From positions 77,620-141,619 of the forward strand of contig JAFDGC010000001.1 in NCBI GenBank assembly GCA_019309485.1: a stretch of DNA of 64,000 nt. Direction: 5' to 3'. The notes below the pieces were generated by a model. That model saw only the letters and a list, made by a program, of their open reading frames with translations, was not told the origin of the DNA and did not search any database. The position numbers and the translations under genes were made by a program. Source of the stretch: Deltaproteobacteria bacterium. GTDB lineage: Bacteria > Desulfobacterota > Desulfobacteria > Desulfobacterales > UBA2156. Positions within the stretch are counted from its first letter, which is position 1, and each line of letters opens with the position of its first letter. Of the stretch, positions 19,648-27,687 are shown piece after piece.

Positions 19648-21191
19648 ATGGCCTCCGCTTTTTCAGGATCCATGGACAAGGCCCCCGCGGCTTCTTCCCG
19701 GTCGTCGAAATGCACTGTCTTTTCTCCACGAATTTGATAGGTTTCGTGTCCTTTTCCCGCGATGAGAACCGCATCTCCGGGGCGGGCCGTCCGGATTCCC
19801 AATCGGATGGCTTTTCTTCGATCGGGCTCGACCATAAATTCGCCCCTGTCCGGAACCAAGGAATTCAAAGAATCCCTTTCCCGGGGACACGTCTTCACGA
19901 GTCCTTCTTTGATCTCCCGGATGATGGCCATGGGGTCCTCTTTCCGAGGGTTGTCCGAAGTCAAAATGACCACATCGGAAAATCTTCCCGCGATTTCCCC
20001 CATGAGGGGCCGTTTTTTCCGGTCCCGGTTTCCGCCGCATCCAAAAACGGTAATCACCCTTTTGGGATTCAGGGCCCGCATCGCCTTGAGTGCGTTTTCC
20101 AGGGCATCCGGAGTATGGGCATAGTCGATGATCACATGGCGGCCGGCCGGATCCGGTATCGTCTCGAAGCGGCCGGGAATGGGTCCGAGGGTTTCCAGCC
20201 CGTCCCGGATCGTCTCCAGGGAAAATCCCAGCGCAATGCCCACACCCGCGGCGCAAAGGAGGTTTTCCAGGTTATGCCTCCCGATGAGGGCGGAGTTGAG
20301 TTCAAAGGCGCCCGCCGGCGTGTGAATCACGGCCCTTATTCCGGAGATGTCCGACCGGAGACACTCTGCCCAGACCGCGTTTTCGGGATCCGATCCCACG
20401 CCGATGCCGGCACCGGGAAATTGCTTCAGAAGGGTTTTTCCCCGGGGGTCGTTGCAGTTGAAGACCGCAACGGCCCGGTCCTTCTTGGGACCCTGTTGCA
20501 GCAATTCCATGAAGAGGCGTTTCTTGGCGGCCCAGTAATCTTCCATATCCCGGTGGAAGTCGAGATGATCCCGGCTCAAATTGGTAAAGACCCCCACGTC
20601 CATCAAGCAGTCGTCCACCCGGGAAAGGGCGAGGGCATGGGAGGACACCTCCATCACCGCATGGGTGACGCCTCTTTCCCGCATATCCGAAAGCATCCGC
20701 TGGAGATCGACCGATTCCGGAGTGGTCAGGGGGCTGTTCAGATGCTGACCGGCGTACCGGGAATAGATGGTTCCCAGGAGTCCCGCGGAATACCCGGCGT
20801 TTTGGAACAGGTTTTCCACCAGGTGGGCTGTCGTCGTCTTCCCGTTGGTTCCTGTGATGCCGACCAAGGTCATACTCCCGGAGGGATTCCCGAAAAATTC
20901 GGCGGAAGCACCGGAAAGGGCCTTGCGGGTATTGTTCACCAGGAAACACGGCGCATCGATGGCAACGGGCGTTTCCACCACCACTGCGGCGGCTCCGCGC
21001 TCAATGGCGATGGGAATGTAATCATGCCCGTCGGCGCTTTGTCCCTTGAGGGCAAAAAACATGCCCCCCTCTTTTACTTCCTGTGCGCGGTAATGGATGC
21101 CCTGGATATCGATTGCATCTCCCATCGGTGTACCCATCCGTTGAATCGTCTGGGCGGCGGCGATTCTTTGAATTAACCGGGAAAGGATCAA
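19644..21191 (-). CDS. murE: UDP-N-acetylmuramoyl-L-alanyl-D-glutamate--2,6-diaminopimelate ligase
   Basis: Mur ligase adding the third amino acid, 515 residues. The ATP loop is GITGTNGKTTTAHLV at about 111-125. The DNPR motif in the C-terminal domain (TSDNPRKEDP) is the established marker for meso-diaminopimelate specificity, which fits a Gram-negative wall. The start is TTG at 21191, overlapping the ftsI stop (TTGA) after a GGAGG signal. Ligase residues HDYI and YAHTPDALE are present. Confidence 0.96.
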   Translation of the reverse strand: MILSRLIQRIAAAQTIQRMGTPMGDAIDIQGIHYRAQEVKEGGMFFALKGQSADGHDYIPIAIERGAAAVVVETPVAIDAPCFLVNNTRKALSGASAEFFGNPSGSMTLVGITGTNGKTTTAHLVENLFQNAGYSAGLLGTIYSRYAGQHLNSPLTTPESVDLQRMLSDMRERGVTHAVMEVSSHALALSRVDDCLMDVGVFTNLSRDHLDFHRDMEDYWAAKKRLFMELLQQGPKKDRAVAVFNCNDPRGKTLLKQFPGAGIGVGSDPENAVWAECLRSDISGIRAVIHTPAGAFELNSALIGRHNLENLLCAAGVGIALGFSLETIRDGLETLGPIPGRFETIPDPAGRHVIIDYAHTPDALENALKAMRALNPKRVITVFGCGGNRDRKKRPLMGEIAGRFSDVVILTSDNPRKEDPMAIIREIKEGLVKTCPRERDSLNSLVPDRGEFMVEPDRRKAIRLGIRTARPGDAVLIAGKGHETYQIRGEKTVHFDDREEAAGALSMDPEKAEAM

Positions 21192-22924
21192 CCCGCCTCC
21201 TCGAAATGCACCCTGGCCGTCATCCCCTTCGGTTCCACATCCGGCGGGACCTTCAGGTATCCCAGCGTCTCCTGGACGATCCGGCGGAAGGCAGGCGCTG
21301 CCACGGTGCCGCCGTAATGGGCTTTCTTGGGTTCATCCACCACCACCAAAACCGCAATCCGGGGGGTTTGCACCGGGGCAAAGCCGACAAAAGAGGATGT
21401 ATACCGGCCCCGGGCGTATCCGCCCTTTGGATCCACTTTCTGCGCTGTTCCGGTCTTGCCGCACACGGAATACCCTTCCGGGACGGCCTTTTTTCCGGTT
21501 CCCTCGTCCGCCACAACGGCTTGCATCATCTTTGTGATTTCCCGGGCGGTCTTTGCGGAAATCGTCCGTCGGACCTTCCGGGGTCCGAAGGTGGTCAGGA
21601 GCCTCCCGTCTTTATTGGTGATACCCATGACCAGATAGGGCTTCATCAGGACACCGTCGTTGGCGATGGCGGAAACCGCGGTGATCAACTGCAGGGCGGA
21701 AACGGAAATTCCCTGTCCAAATGCAATGACCGCCGCGTCGATCTTTTTCCATTTTTGAAAAGGTGCCATCATGCCCGGTGTCTCGCCGGGACAGTCGACA
21801 CCGGTCTTTTCACCGAAACCGAAGGCCCTGAGGGTTTGGTAGAGGGCTTCGGGGCCGATGGTTTGACTCACCTTGACCGCCCCGATATTGCTTGAATACC
21901 GGACGACATCCTTGAGGGTCATCCATCCGTGGGGATGGGTGTCGTGAATGATGTGTTTCCCCACCCGGTAGGTGCCGTTTTCACCAAAAAAAATAGAGCT
22001 CTTGGAAACGGTTCCGGTCTCAAGGGCCGCTGCCGCGGTGAAAATCTTCATGGTGGACCCGGGCTCAAAGTTGTCCGTCACCGCGCGGTTGCGCCAGGTA
22101 TGCTGGCTGAAGGATTGAAAGTCGTTGGGGTTGAGGAAAGGGTAGTGTGCCATGGCCAGGATCTGACCGGTGGCCGGTTCCATGACCAGGGCAAGTCCGG
22201 ATTTGGCCGAAAATTCCTCCACCGCTTCTTTCAGCGTGCTCTCCGCGATGTACTGAATCGTCCTGTCAAGGGTTAAGACCAGATTATTTCCGTTGAAGTC
22301 TTGGTCCTTCGTGACACCGTCTTCCAGATTACGGCCCAGGGCATCCTTGATCACGTGGAACTCACCGTTTTCCCCCCGCAGATACCGATCGTAATAAAAT
22401 TCGATTCCTTCCAAACCACGGCCGTCGATTCCTGAAAATCCGATGACCTGGGCGGCCAGGGTCCGGTTGGGGTAGAACCGACTGTGCTCCGGAATGAAAT
22501 CGATCCCTTCAATTTGAAGGGCCTTGACGTCGAGGGTTTCCCGGGGGGATACTTGTCGTTTTATCCAAACGAAATTTTTCTCCGAAGACAACTTTTGGGC
22601 CAATCCCTTGCGCTCGAGTTGAAGCGTTTTGGCCAAGGTGGGAACGAGCCTCCGGGTTTCCCGGATGGTTCCTGGATACGCCGCGATGGAAGGCAGTTCG
22701 TTCGTCACCGCCAGTTCCGCGTAATTGCGATCGTAAATGGTGCCTCGTTTCCCCCTTGAAACAAGAGACTTCTGATATTGATGGGAGGCTTTCTGGGAGA
22801 GTGTGGTACTGCAAAAGGCCTGGAGATAAACCGCCCTCGCCGCAAGGGCAGCGACGAAAACGGCGAAAAGGCATCCCACCAGGGTAATCCGAAGCCCGAT
22901 CTTGTTTTTGACCTTTGATTTCAT
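21188..22924 (-). CDS. ftsI: Class B penicillin-binding protein FtsI (PBP3)
   Basis: The septal transpeptidase, 578 residues from ATG at 22924. One N-terminal transmembrane segment (about 11-30) is followed by the dimerisation/linker domain (RGTIYDRNYAELA). The penicillin-binding domain carries the three active-site motifs: S290-T-M-K293, S344-S-N346 and K490-T-G-T493. No PASTA domain follows. Longer in-frame starts up to 23167 would overlap all of ftsL and are rejected; the chosen ATG overlaps the ftsL stop by 4 bp. Confidence 0.96.
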   Translation of the reverse strand: MKSKVKNKIGLRITLVGCLFAVFVAALAARAVYLQAFCSTTLSQKASHQYQKSLVSRGKRGTIYDRNYAELAVTNELPSIAAYPGTIRETRRLVPTLAKTLQLERKGLAQKLSSEKNFVWIKRQVSPRETLDVKALQIEGIDFIPEHSRFYPNRTLAAQVIGFSGIDGRGLEGIEFYYDRYLRGENGEFHVIKDALGRNLEDGVTKDQDFNGNNLVLTLDRTIQYIAESTLKEAVEEFSAKSGLALVMEPATGQILAMAHYPFLNPNDFQSFSQHTWRNRAVTDNFEPGSTMKIFTAAAALETGTVSKSSIFFGENGTYRVGKHIIHDTHPHGWMTLKDVVRYSSNIGAVKVSQTIGPEALYQTLRAFGFGEKTGVDCPGETPGMMAPFQKWKKIDAAVIAFGQGISVSALQLITAVSAIANDGVLMKPYLVMGITNKDGRLLTTFGPRKVRRTISAKTAREITKMMQAVVADEGTGKKAVPEGYSVCGKTGTAQKVDPKGGYARGRYTSSFVGFAPVQTPRIAVLVVVDEPKKAHYGGTVAAPAFRRIVQETLGYLKVPPDVEPKGMTARVHFEEAG

Positions 22925-23220
22925 GGGAGCAGCATCACCTGCTCGGGTGCGGGCATTTGCAGCCCAAACCGTTTTTGCATCATCTCCGAAAGCCGCTGGG
23001 GAGAGCGGAGATGGGCCAACTCGATGGTCAGGTCCTTTTCCAACTTGACGAGTTCCTTTTGCCGTTCCATGGCCACGGAAATTTCGTAACCCACCTTCAT
23101 GGACTGCACGCGGCACCATGTATAGAAAAACAGCTCCGCCACTAAGAAACTCAGGATCACCAGCCAAGGGATCACGACGGTCCCTCTTTCTTTTTGTTTT
23201 TTGGAAATACGTTCAGGCAA
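22921..23220 (-). CDS. ftsL: Cell division protein FtsL
   Basis: A 99-residue bitopic protein in the usual ftsL position between rsmH and ftsI. It has a basic start, one hydrophobic segment at about residues 15-34 (TVVIPWLVILSFLVAELFFY) and a coiled-coil-like periplasmic part. The coil is rich in K, E and L with heptad spacing and ends in the typical RFGLQMP region. The start is TTG at 23220, overlapping the rsmH stop by 8 bp with AAGGG upstream. Confidence 0.88.
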   Translation of the reverse strand: MPERISKKQKERGTVVIPWLVILSFLVAELFFYTWCRVQSMKVGYEISVAMERQKELVKLEKDLTIELAHLRSPQRLSEMMQKRFGLQMPAPEQVMLLP

Positions 23221-24205
23221 CGGTTTTTCCCTTTTGGGTGTTCTTTTCCTTCATGAATACTTCCCGGTCGATTTTTTCGGCGACCCTCAACCGAGCGCTC
23301 CGGGCCATGGGGTTTTCGCGGACCTCCGCCTCCGAGGGCCGGACGGGTCTTTTGGTGAGCACGCGGAAAACAGGTTCCCGATGACACGTGCATCGGGGAA
23401 AATCCGGCGGACAGGTGCAGGGATGTTCGAGTGCTTTGAAGCGGGTCTTGACCATCCGGTCCTCCAGGGAATGGAAGGAGAGGATGCAAATCCTGCCCGA
23501 CGGGCTGAGCCAGTCGACGATTTCTTCCAAAAAAGTGTTTAAATTTTCCAGTTCGGCGTTGACGGCGATACGCAGCGCCATGAAGACCCGCGTGGCCGGA
23601 TGGATTCTTCGATGGGCCGTTTTCCGGGCAGGGACGGCCTGGGAGACAATCCGGGAAAGCTCGAGGCTGGTGCGAATCCGGCGGGTTGCCCTCACAGACA
23701 CGATGCGTTTGGCGATTTTTTTGGCCCATCGTTCCTCACCGAATTCTTTCAACAACGCCGCTAGTTCGTCCTCCGGTAAATCATTGACCAGATCTTCGGC
23801 TCTCATCGTGCTTCGGTCATCCATCCGCATGTCCAGCGGCTCGTCCTTGCTGAAACTGAAGCCTCTTCCGGCGAATTCGAGTTGTTGCAGGGAAACGCCC
23901 AGATCGAGAAGGATGCCGTCGACGGCCGGGACGTTCAATTGCTGGAGACATTCGGGAAGGCGGGTGAAATTGCCGTGAAAGAGATGAATGCGGCCTTTAA
24001 AGGGCGCGAGGACGTTTCGGGCATGGGAGATGGCGTCCCGGTCCCGATCGATGCCAATGAAGAGCCCATCCGAGGGAAGGGACTTCAAAAGGGCCGTTGC
24101 ATGTCCGCTGCCGCCGAGGGTGCAGTCGGCGAAAACGCGTCCCTGTCCGGGTTTCAGATAATGAAGGACCTCTCGGGTCATGACGGGAACGTGGTGAAAC
24201 GACAT
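23213..24205 (-). CDS. rsmH: 16S rRNA (cytosine-N4)-methyltransferase
   Basis: SAM-dependent methyltransferase of C1402 in 16S rRNA (formerly MraW), 330 residues. Motifs: HVPVMTREVLHYL at the start, the SAM loop FADCTLGGSGHATALL, DGILLDLGVSLQQLE, the GRGFSFSKDEPLDMRMD segment, ALRIAVNAELENL and ILSFHSLEDRMVK. Its ATG lies 3 bp after the mraZ stop. The last 20 residues are basic and variable. Confidence 0.97.
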   Translation of the reverse strand: MSFHHVPVMTREVLHYLKPGQGRVFADCTLGGSGHATALLKSLPSDGLFIGIDRDRDAISHARNVLAPFKGRIHLFHGNFTRLPECLQQLNVPAVDGILLDLGVSLQQLEFAGRGFSFSKDEPLDMRMDDRSTMRAEDLVNDLPEDELAALLKEFGEERWAKKIAKRIVSVRATRRIRTSLELSRIVSQAVPARKTAHRRIHPATRVFMALRIAVNAELENLNTFLEEIVDWLSPSGRICILSFHSLEDRMVKTRFKALEHPCTCPPDFPRCTCHREPVFRVLTKRPVRPSEAEVRENPMARSARLRVAEKIDREVFMKEKNTQKGKTVA

Positions 24206-24208
24206 CGA

Positions 24209-24655
24209 CTATATTCCTAACTTGGCAATTTCGTTCCGGACCTCCTCCTTTTTCATGTCTTGTTCCATTTCGACGTTTTCTTTATCCCAGTTTGCCCGGG
24301 ACCAGATCTCAAAATGATCCAGAACGCCCACCAGGACCACATCCTTTTCGATCCCCGCATATTGTCGTAAAAGAGGAGGGATCAGCATGCGTCCCTGCCT
24401 GTCGAAGGGGCAATCCGAGGCCCCGCCGATGAACACGCGCCGGAACCGGCGCATGTTATCGCTGGTCTCGGCCAAGGAGAGAATCTTGGCCTCCACCTTC
24501 TTCCATTCTTCGAAGGTATACGCATGAAGGCATTTGTCCAGCCGCGACAGCATCAAGCGGTCCGCCCCGCTGTTTCCGATCACTTCCCGGAACCGTGCGG
24601 GGATCACCAACCGGCCTTTATCGTCAACGGTATGAAAGGAGCTTCCTCTGAACAT
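24209..24655 (-). CDS. mraZ: Transcriptional regulator MraZ
   Basis: A 148-residue AbrB/SpoVT-fold regulator of the dcw cluster, built from two copies of the swapped-hairpin domain. The first is MFRGSSFHTVDDKGRLVIP with its DNA-contacting Asp-x-Lys-Gly-Arg. The second is FIGGASDCPFDRQGRMLIP at about residues 70-90. ATG at 24655 is chosen over the upstream GTG at 24676 because the family starts MFRG. Three TGG-type boxes spaced exactly 10 bp lie just upstream, so autoregulation is likely. Confidence 0.95.
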   Translation of the reverse strand: MFRGSSFHTVDDKGRLVIPARFREVIGNSGADRLMLSRLDKCLHAYTFEEWKKVEAKILSLAETSDNMRRFRRVFIGGASDCPFDRQGRMLIPPLLRQYAGIEKDVVLVGVLDHFEIWSRANWDKENVEMEQDMKKEEVRNEIAKLGI

Positions 24656-24660
24656 GCTTC

Positions 24661-24685
24661 CACCATTTTTTCCCACTTTATACCA
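24661..24685 (-). promoter_or_regulatory. MraZ operator: three TGGnn boxes at 10 bp period
   Basis: Read on the minus strand the boxes are TGGTA (24681-24685), TGGGA (24671-24675) and TGGTG (24661-24665), each separated by 5 bp. This matches the TGGGN-N5 triple repeat known for MraZ in enterobacteria. They lie between the predicted transcription start and the mraZ ATG. Confidence 0.75.
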
Positions 24686-24694
24686 CTGTTGCGC

Positions 24695-24723
24695 ATAAAA
24701 ACCGATTTTTTATACAATGTCAA
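24695..24723 (-). promoter_or_regulatory. dcw cluster promoter
   Basis: On the minus strand TTGACA (24718-24723), a 17 bp spacer and TTTTAT (24695-24700) form a strong sigma70-like promoter. Transcription should start near 24688, immediately before the MraZ boxes. No other promoter of this quality was seen inside the tightly packed cluster. Confidence 0.75.
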
Positions 24724-24954
24724 GGAAAAAATCCTTTTCCAAGTAGATATTTTTTACAATAATTCGATTAGTTAAATTCATCCCGCGTCGTTTTGAAAAA
24801 AGTGGAGGAATGTGGTGATCAAACTGAAAAAGCCGCGCATCCGACAGGCAATTTTCAAAACATCGATGTGTCTCATTTACAGAACCTCCGGTTCCTGCTA
24901 AAAGGCGGGCGAATATGGACTCTATTTCAGGAACCGTGGTGCAAAGGGGGCGTT

Positions 24955-25311
24955 TTGGAAGAAGAGAAAAAAGAAAAATCCAAAAAAGACCCGGATTGGG
25001 AAAACCGGAGACTTTGCGTGGATGGCGCCTGCATCGGTGTCATCGGCCCGGACGGGTACTGCAAAGAATGCGGAAAACCCGAAGATCCGGAAATGCCGGA
25101 GGCCCGGATCCGGGAAGCCGAAGACGCCGATGTCGATTCTTTTCCCGAGTCCCCATCGGCGCCCGAATCCGAAAGCCAAGAAAACGGATCCACGTTGGAT
25201 GCCTATTGGAAAAACAGGAGGCTTTGTGCCGATGAGGCCTGCATCGGTGTCATCGGCCCGGACGGGTACTGCAAAGAATGCGGAAAACCCGAAACCCCTT
25301 CCACCGGGTGA
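24955..25311 (+). CDS. Protein with duplicated C-x4-C-x9-C-x2-C zinc-binding-like module
   Basis: A 118-residue acidic protein from TTG at 24955; an open frame extends up to TTG 24793, but that extra part looks non-coding. It carries two nearly identical modules, RRLCVDGACIGVIGPDGYC.. and RRLCADEACIGVIGPDGYC.., each with four cysteines (C21, C26, C36, C39 and C91, C96, C106, C109) that would suit a zinc or iron site. The linker is Asp/Glu/Pro/Ser-rich. At DNA level 57 bp is identical between copies (25027-25083 and 25237-25293), which implies recent duplication or gene conversion. Related single modules occur in other Desulfobacterota; function unknown. Confidence 0.7.
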   Translation: MEEEKKEKSKKDPDWENRRLCVDGACIGVIGPDGYCKECGKPEDPEMPEARIREAEDADVDSFPESPSAPESESQENGSTLDAYWKNRRLCADEACIGVIGPDGYCKECGKPETPSTG

Positions 25312-25335
25312 ACCGTGAATATCAAGGAGGCGTTC

Positions 25336-25611
25336 ATGAAAAAAATCGAGATTCGACGGAATCCGGATGAAAAAACCCTCGAATCGACCGGTGTATTTCA
25401 ATGGCCCGTATGGACCAAGGAGGTCTCCGAATTCCCTTGGACCTACGACGCCGCCGAAACCTGCTATTTTATCGAAGGAGAGGTTACCGTCACCCCTGAA
25501 GACGGGGAGCCCGTTTCAGTGGGAAAAGGAGACCTGGTTACCTTTCCCCAAGGGATGTCGTGCACCTGGAAGATCCACAAAAACGTCAAAAAACGTTACC
25601 GGTTTGAATGA
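25336..25611 (+). CDS. Small cupin-domain protein
   Basis: A 91-residue single-domain cupin of the DUF861 / ureidoglycine aminohydrolase-like type. The core reads PWTYDAAETCYFIEGEVTVT, then VGKGDLVTFPQGMSCTWKIH, with Glu and His in metal-ligand positions typical of such small cupins. These proteins often bind a metal and are otherwise uncharacterised. ATG at 25336 follows AAGGAGG at good spacing. It is followed 10 bp later by the NimA-like gene. Confidence 0.85.
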   Translation: MKKIEIRRNPDEKTLESTGVFQWPVWTKEVSEFPWTYDAAETCYFIEGEVTVTPEDGEPVSVGKGDLVTFPQGMSCTWKIHKNVKKRYRFE

Positions 25612-25621
25612 GGCTCCCCCT

Positions 25622-26077
25622 ATGCGACGAAAAGAAAGAGAAATCACGGATCCACAAGAGATGGAAACGATCATCCGCAAGGCCCGCGTCTGCCGCATCG
25701 CCATGGTGGACGGCGACCGGCCGTACATGGTTCCCATGTGCTTCGGGTACGAACCCGGTGCAATCTACCTGCATTCGGCTGATGCGGGGCACAAGATCGA
25801 TGTTCTTAAAACAAATCCCAGGGTCTGCGCGGCGTTCGAGGGGGAGCACCTCCTCATTGAAGGAAAAACCGCGTGCGGTTTCGGGATGCACTATGAAAGC
25901 GTGCTGGCCTTCGGACGGGTCCGATTCATCGAGGATCCGGCTTTGAAACGCAAAGCGCTGGACGTTCTCATGGACCATTACGCCCGAGGATCCTTTGACT
26001 ATCCGGAGGACGCCCTTGATAAAACGCGCCTTCTCCGGGTGGACATCGAACACATGACCGGAAAGCGATCCGGATGA
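25622..26077 (+). CDS. Pyridoxamine 5'-phosphate oxidase-like flavoprotein (NimA-like)
   Basis: A 151-residue split-barrel protein. The N-terminal strands ARVCRIAMVDGDRPYMVPMC, IYLHSADAGHKIDVL and the CAAFEGEHLL region match NimA-type proteins of the PNP-oxidase superfamily, which bind FMN or heme and in some bacteria give nitroimidazole resistance. The start ATG at 25622 lies just after the cupin gene. The substrate cannot be read from sequence; detoxification or redox sensing are both possible. Confidence 0.85.
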   Translation: MRRKEREITDPQEMETIIRKARVCRIAMVDGDRPYMVPMCFGYEPGAIYLHSADAGHKIDVLKTNPRVCAAFEGEHLLIEGKTACGFGMHYESVLAFGRVRFIEDPALKRKALDVLMDHYARGSFDYPEDALDKTRLLRVDIEHMTGKRSG

Positions 26078-26105
26078 GATCCTTTTCATCCCCCGCTTTT
26101 CTTCG

Positions 26106-26786
26106 ATGGATGCATTTGGGGTGAAAATGGCCGGCGCCGCGCAACAAAATCGGGCATGGAAGGGACTCGGAGCAACGGCAAAGCGGCTGTTCATGGGCGC
26201 CCGTTCCAGCCACGATTGGGAACACACCCAGCGGGTCTGCCGGCTGTGCCGGCGCATGGGCCCCGCAGAAGGCGCCGACATGGACGTCCTGCTGGCGGCG
26301 GGTTATTTGCACGACATCGGCCGCTGTTTTGAAGACGCCGCCAACGGCGATGTTTGTCACGCGGAAAAAGGGGCCCAAATGGCCGGAGAAATCATCGCCC
26401 CCCACGGTTTTTCCAAGGACCAGAAAGAAAACATTCTCCACTGCATCCGCGCACACCGGTTCCGGGGGAAGGCGGCGCCGAAAACCATTGAAGCCAAGGT
26501 CCTTTTCGATGCGGATAAACTGGACGCCATCGGGGCCGTGGGCATCGCCCGGGCATATCTTTTCGCCGGAGAGATCGGGGCGCGGCTGCACAATCCCTTT
26601 GTGAAAATCGAAGCCATGCCGCCTTACTCCGTCAACGATACGGGGTTCCGGGAATACAAGGTAAAACTGATAAAGATTCGGGATCGGATGCATACCGACA
26701 CCGGCCGTCGGCTGGCGGAAGACCGACACCGATTCATGGAAGGCTTTTTTCAACGGTTTTTAGAAGAACATGCAGGAAAGAGGTGA
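26106..26786 (+). CDS. HD-domain phosphohydrolase
   Basis: A 226-residue member of the HD superfamily of metal-dependent phosphohydrolases. Metal ligands are visible in order: SSHDWEHTQRV (first His), LLAAGYLHDIGR (His-Asp), then HAEKGAQMAGEI and HCIRAHRF, with a final FDADKLDAIG Asp. It resembles YedJ-type nucleotidases/phosphohydrolases. It is 4 bp upstream of the IMP cyclohydrolase gene, which hints at a nucleotide substrate, but this is inference. Confidence 0.87.
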   Translation: MDAFGVKMAGAAQQNRAWKGLGATAKRLFMGARSSHDWEHTQRVCRLCRRMGPAEGADMDVLLAAGYLHDIGRCFEDAANGDVCHAEKGAQMAGEIIAPHGFSKDQKENILHCIRAHRFRGKAAPKTIEAKVLFDADKLDAIGAVGIARAYLFAGEIGARLHNPFVKIEAMPPYSVNDTGFREYKVKLIKIRDRMHTDTGRRLAEDRHRFMEGFFQRFLEEHAGKR

Positions 26787-26790
26787 ACAA

Positions 26791-27474
26791 ATGAGTATCA
26801 ACGTGGTGGACAAAATCGACGACCGGGTTCCGGTGAACCATGTGCTCATCAGCGTTTCGGACAAATCGGAACTGGACCTTTTCGTGACGCGCCTGATCGA
26901 CCTTTGTCCCAAAGTCAGAATCTTTTCAACGGGCGGCACCTACGGCCGGATCAAAGAGATCCTCGGACACAAAGCGGATACGGTCCTCCAGCAGGTTTCC
27001 GACTATACCGGACAGCCCGAAACCCAGGGAGGACTTGTCAAGACGCTGGATTTCAAGATCTACCTGGGGCTTTTGACGGAAACGTATAATGAATTCCACC
27101 AAAAAGACCTAAAACGCACGTCGAGTGTCCCCATCGATATGGTGGTCGCCAACCTGTATCCTTTTCAGGATACCGTGGCAAAATCCGGGGTAACCATGGA
27201 GGCCGCCCGGGGGAACATCGACATCGGGGGGCCGAGCATGATCCGGGCCGCAGCCAAAAATTTCATCCGGGTCGCCTCCGTGGTGGATCCCGGCGACTAT
27301 CCGTCCGTTCTGGAGGAACTCGCCGCCCATGGTGGCGCTACCACGTTGCGACTTCGTTTCCGCCTGGCCCGGAAAGCCTTTGCTCACACGGCGGCCTATG
27401 ATCGCGCCATCGCCGAATACCTGGCGGGACGCGGTTTCGACGAAGTTTCGTCCTGTTACCATATAACCGCATGA
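26791..27474 (+). CDS. purH: Stand-alone IMP cyclohydrolase (N-terminal half of PurH)
   Basis: A 227-residue protein that corresponds only to the MGS-like IMP cyclohydrolase domain of bifunctional PurH. It closes the purine ring of FAICAR to give IMP. Typical sequences: LISVSDKSELDLFVTRL, RIFSTGGTYGRIKEIL, DYTGQPETQGGLVKTLDFKI, VVANLYPFQDTV and GNIDIGGPSMIRAAAKNF. The C-terminal AICAR transformylase domain is absent; the frame ends cleanly after a helical segment. ATG at 26791 follows GAGGTG. The formyltransferase step must be encoded elsewhere. Confidence 0.88.
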   Translation: MSINVVDKIDDRVPVNHVLISVSDKSELDLFVTRLIDLCPKVRIFSTGGTYGRIKEILGHKADTVLQQVSDYTGQPETQGGLVKTLDFKIYLGLLTETYNEFHQKDLKRTSSVPIDMVVANLYPFQDTVAKSGVTMEAARGNIDIGGPSMIRAAAKNFIRVASVVDPGDYPSVLEELAAHGGATTLRLRFRLARKAFAHTAAYDRAIAEYLAGRGFDEVSSCYHITA

Positions 27475-27489
27475 GACGCGGAGGAACGG

Positions 27490-27633
27490 ATGCCACATGT
27501 GATCGTCAAACGCTACCCGGAAAGATTGGAAGCCCGGAAAATCGAGCTCACCGAGGAGATCGTCAAGGACGTCGTCGCCATCGTCGAGTGCGAAGAAAAA
27601 TCGGTTTCCGTGGTCTTCTTTGATCATTTGTGA
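27490..27633 (+). CDS. Short 4-oxalocrotonate tautomerase-like protein, 47 aa
   Basis: A short frame with an excellent GGAGG signal. It begins MPHVIVKRYP, so Pro would be exposed after Met removal as the catalytic base of the tautomerase superfamily. It then gives ELTEEIVKDVV and SVSVVFFDHL, matching the first two thirds of the family fold. Family members are usually 60-77 residues, so it is either naturally short or cut by a premature stop after the second strand. It is 15 bp after the cyclohydrolase gene. Confidence 0.55.
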   Translation: MPHVIVKRYPERLEARKIELTEEIVKDVVAIVECEEKSVSVVFFDHL

Positions 27634-27687
27634 CGCAACACAGATTTTTGAATCTTAACGATATCTTTAAACAAAAGGGAGAAAATC

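Noticed and set aside
22925-23167. N-terminal extension of ftsI
   Set aside because: Would cover most of ftsL in another frame; the 4 bp ATGA overlap start and transmembrane position favour 22924.
24793-24954. Longer start for the Cys4-module protein
   Set aside because: The extra 54 residues have no structure or similarity to the modules and overlap the region upstream of the divergent mraZ promoter.
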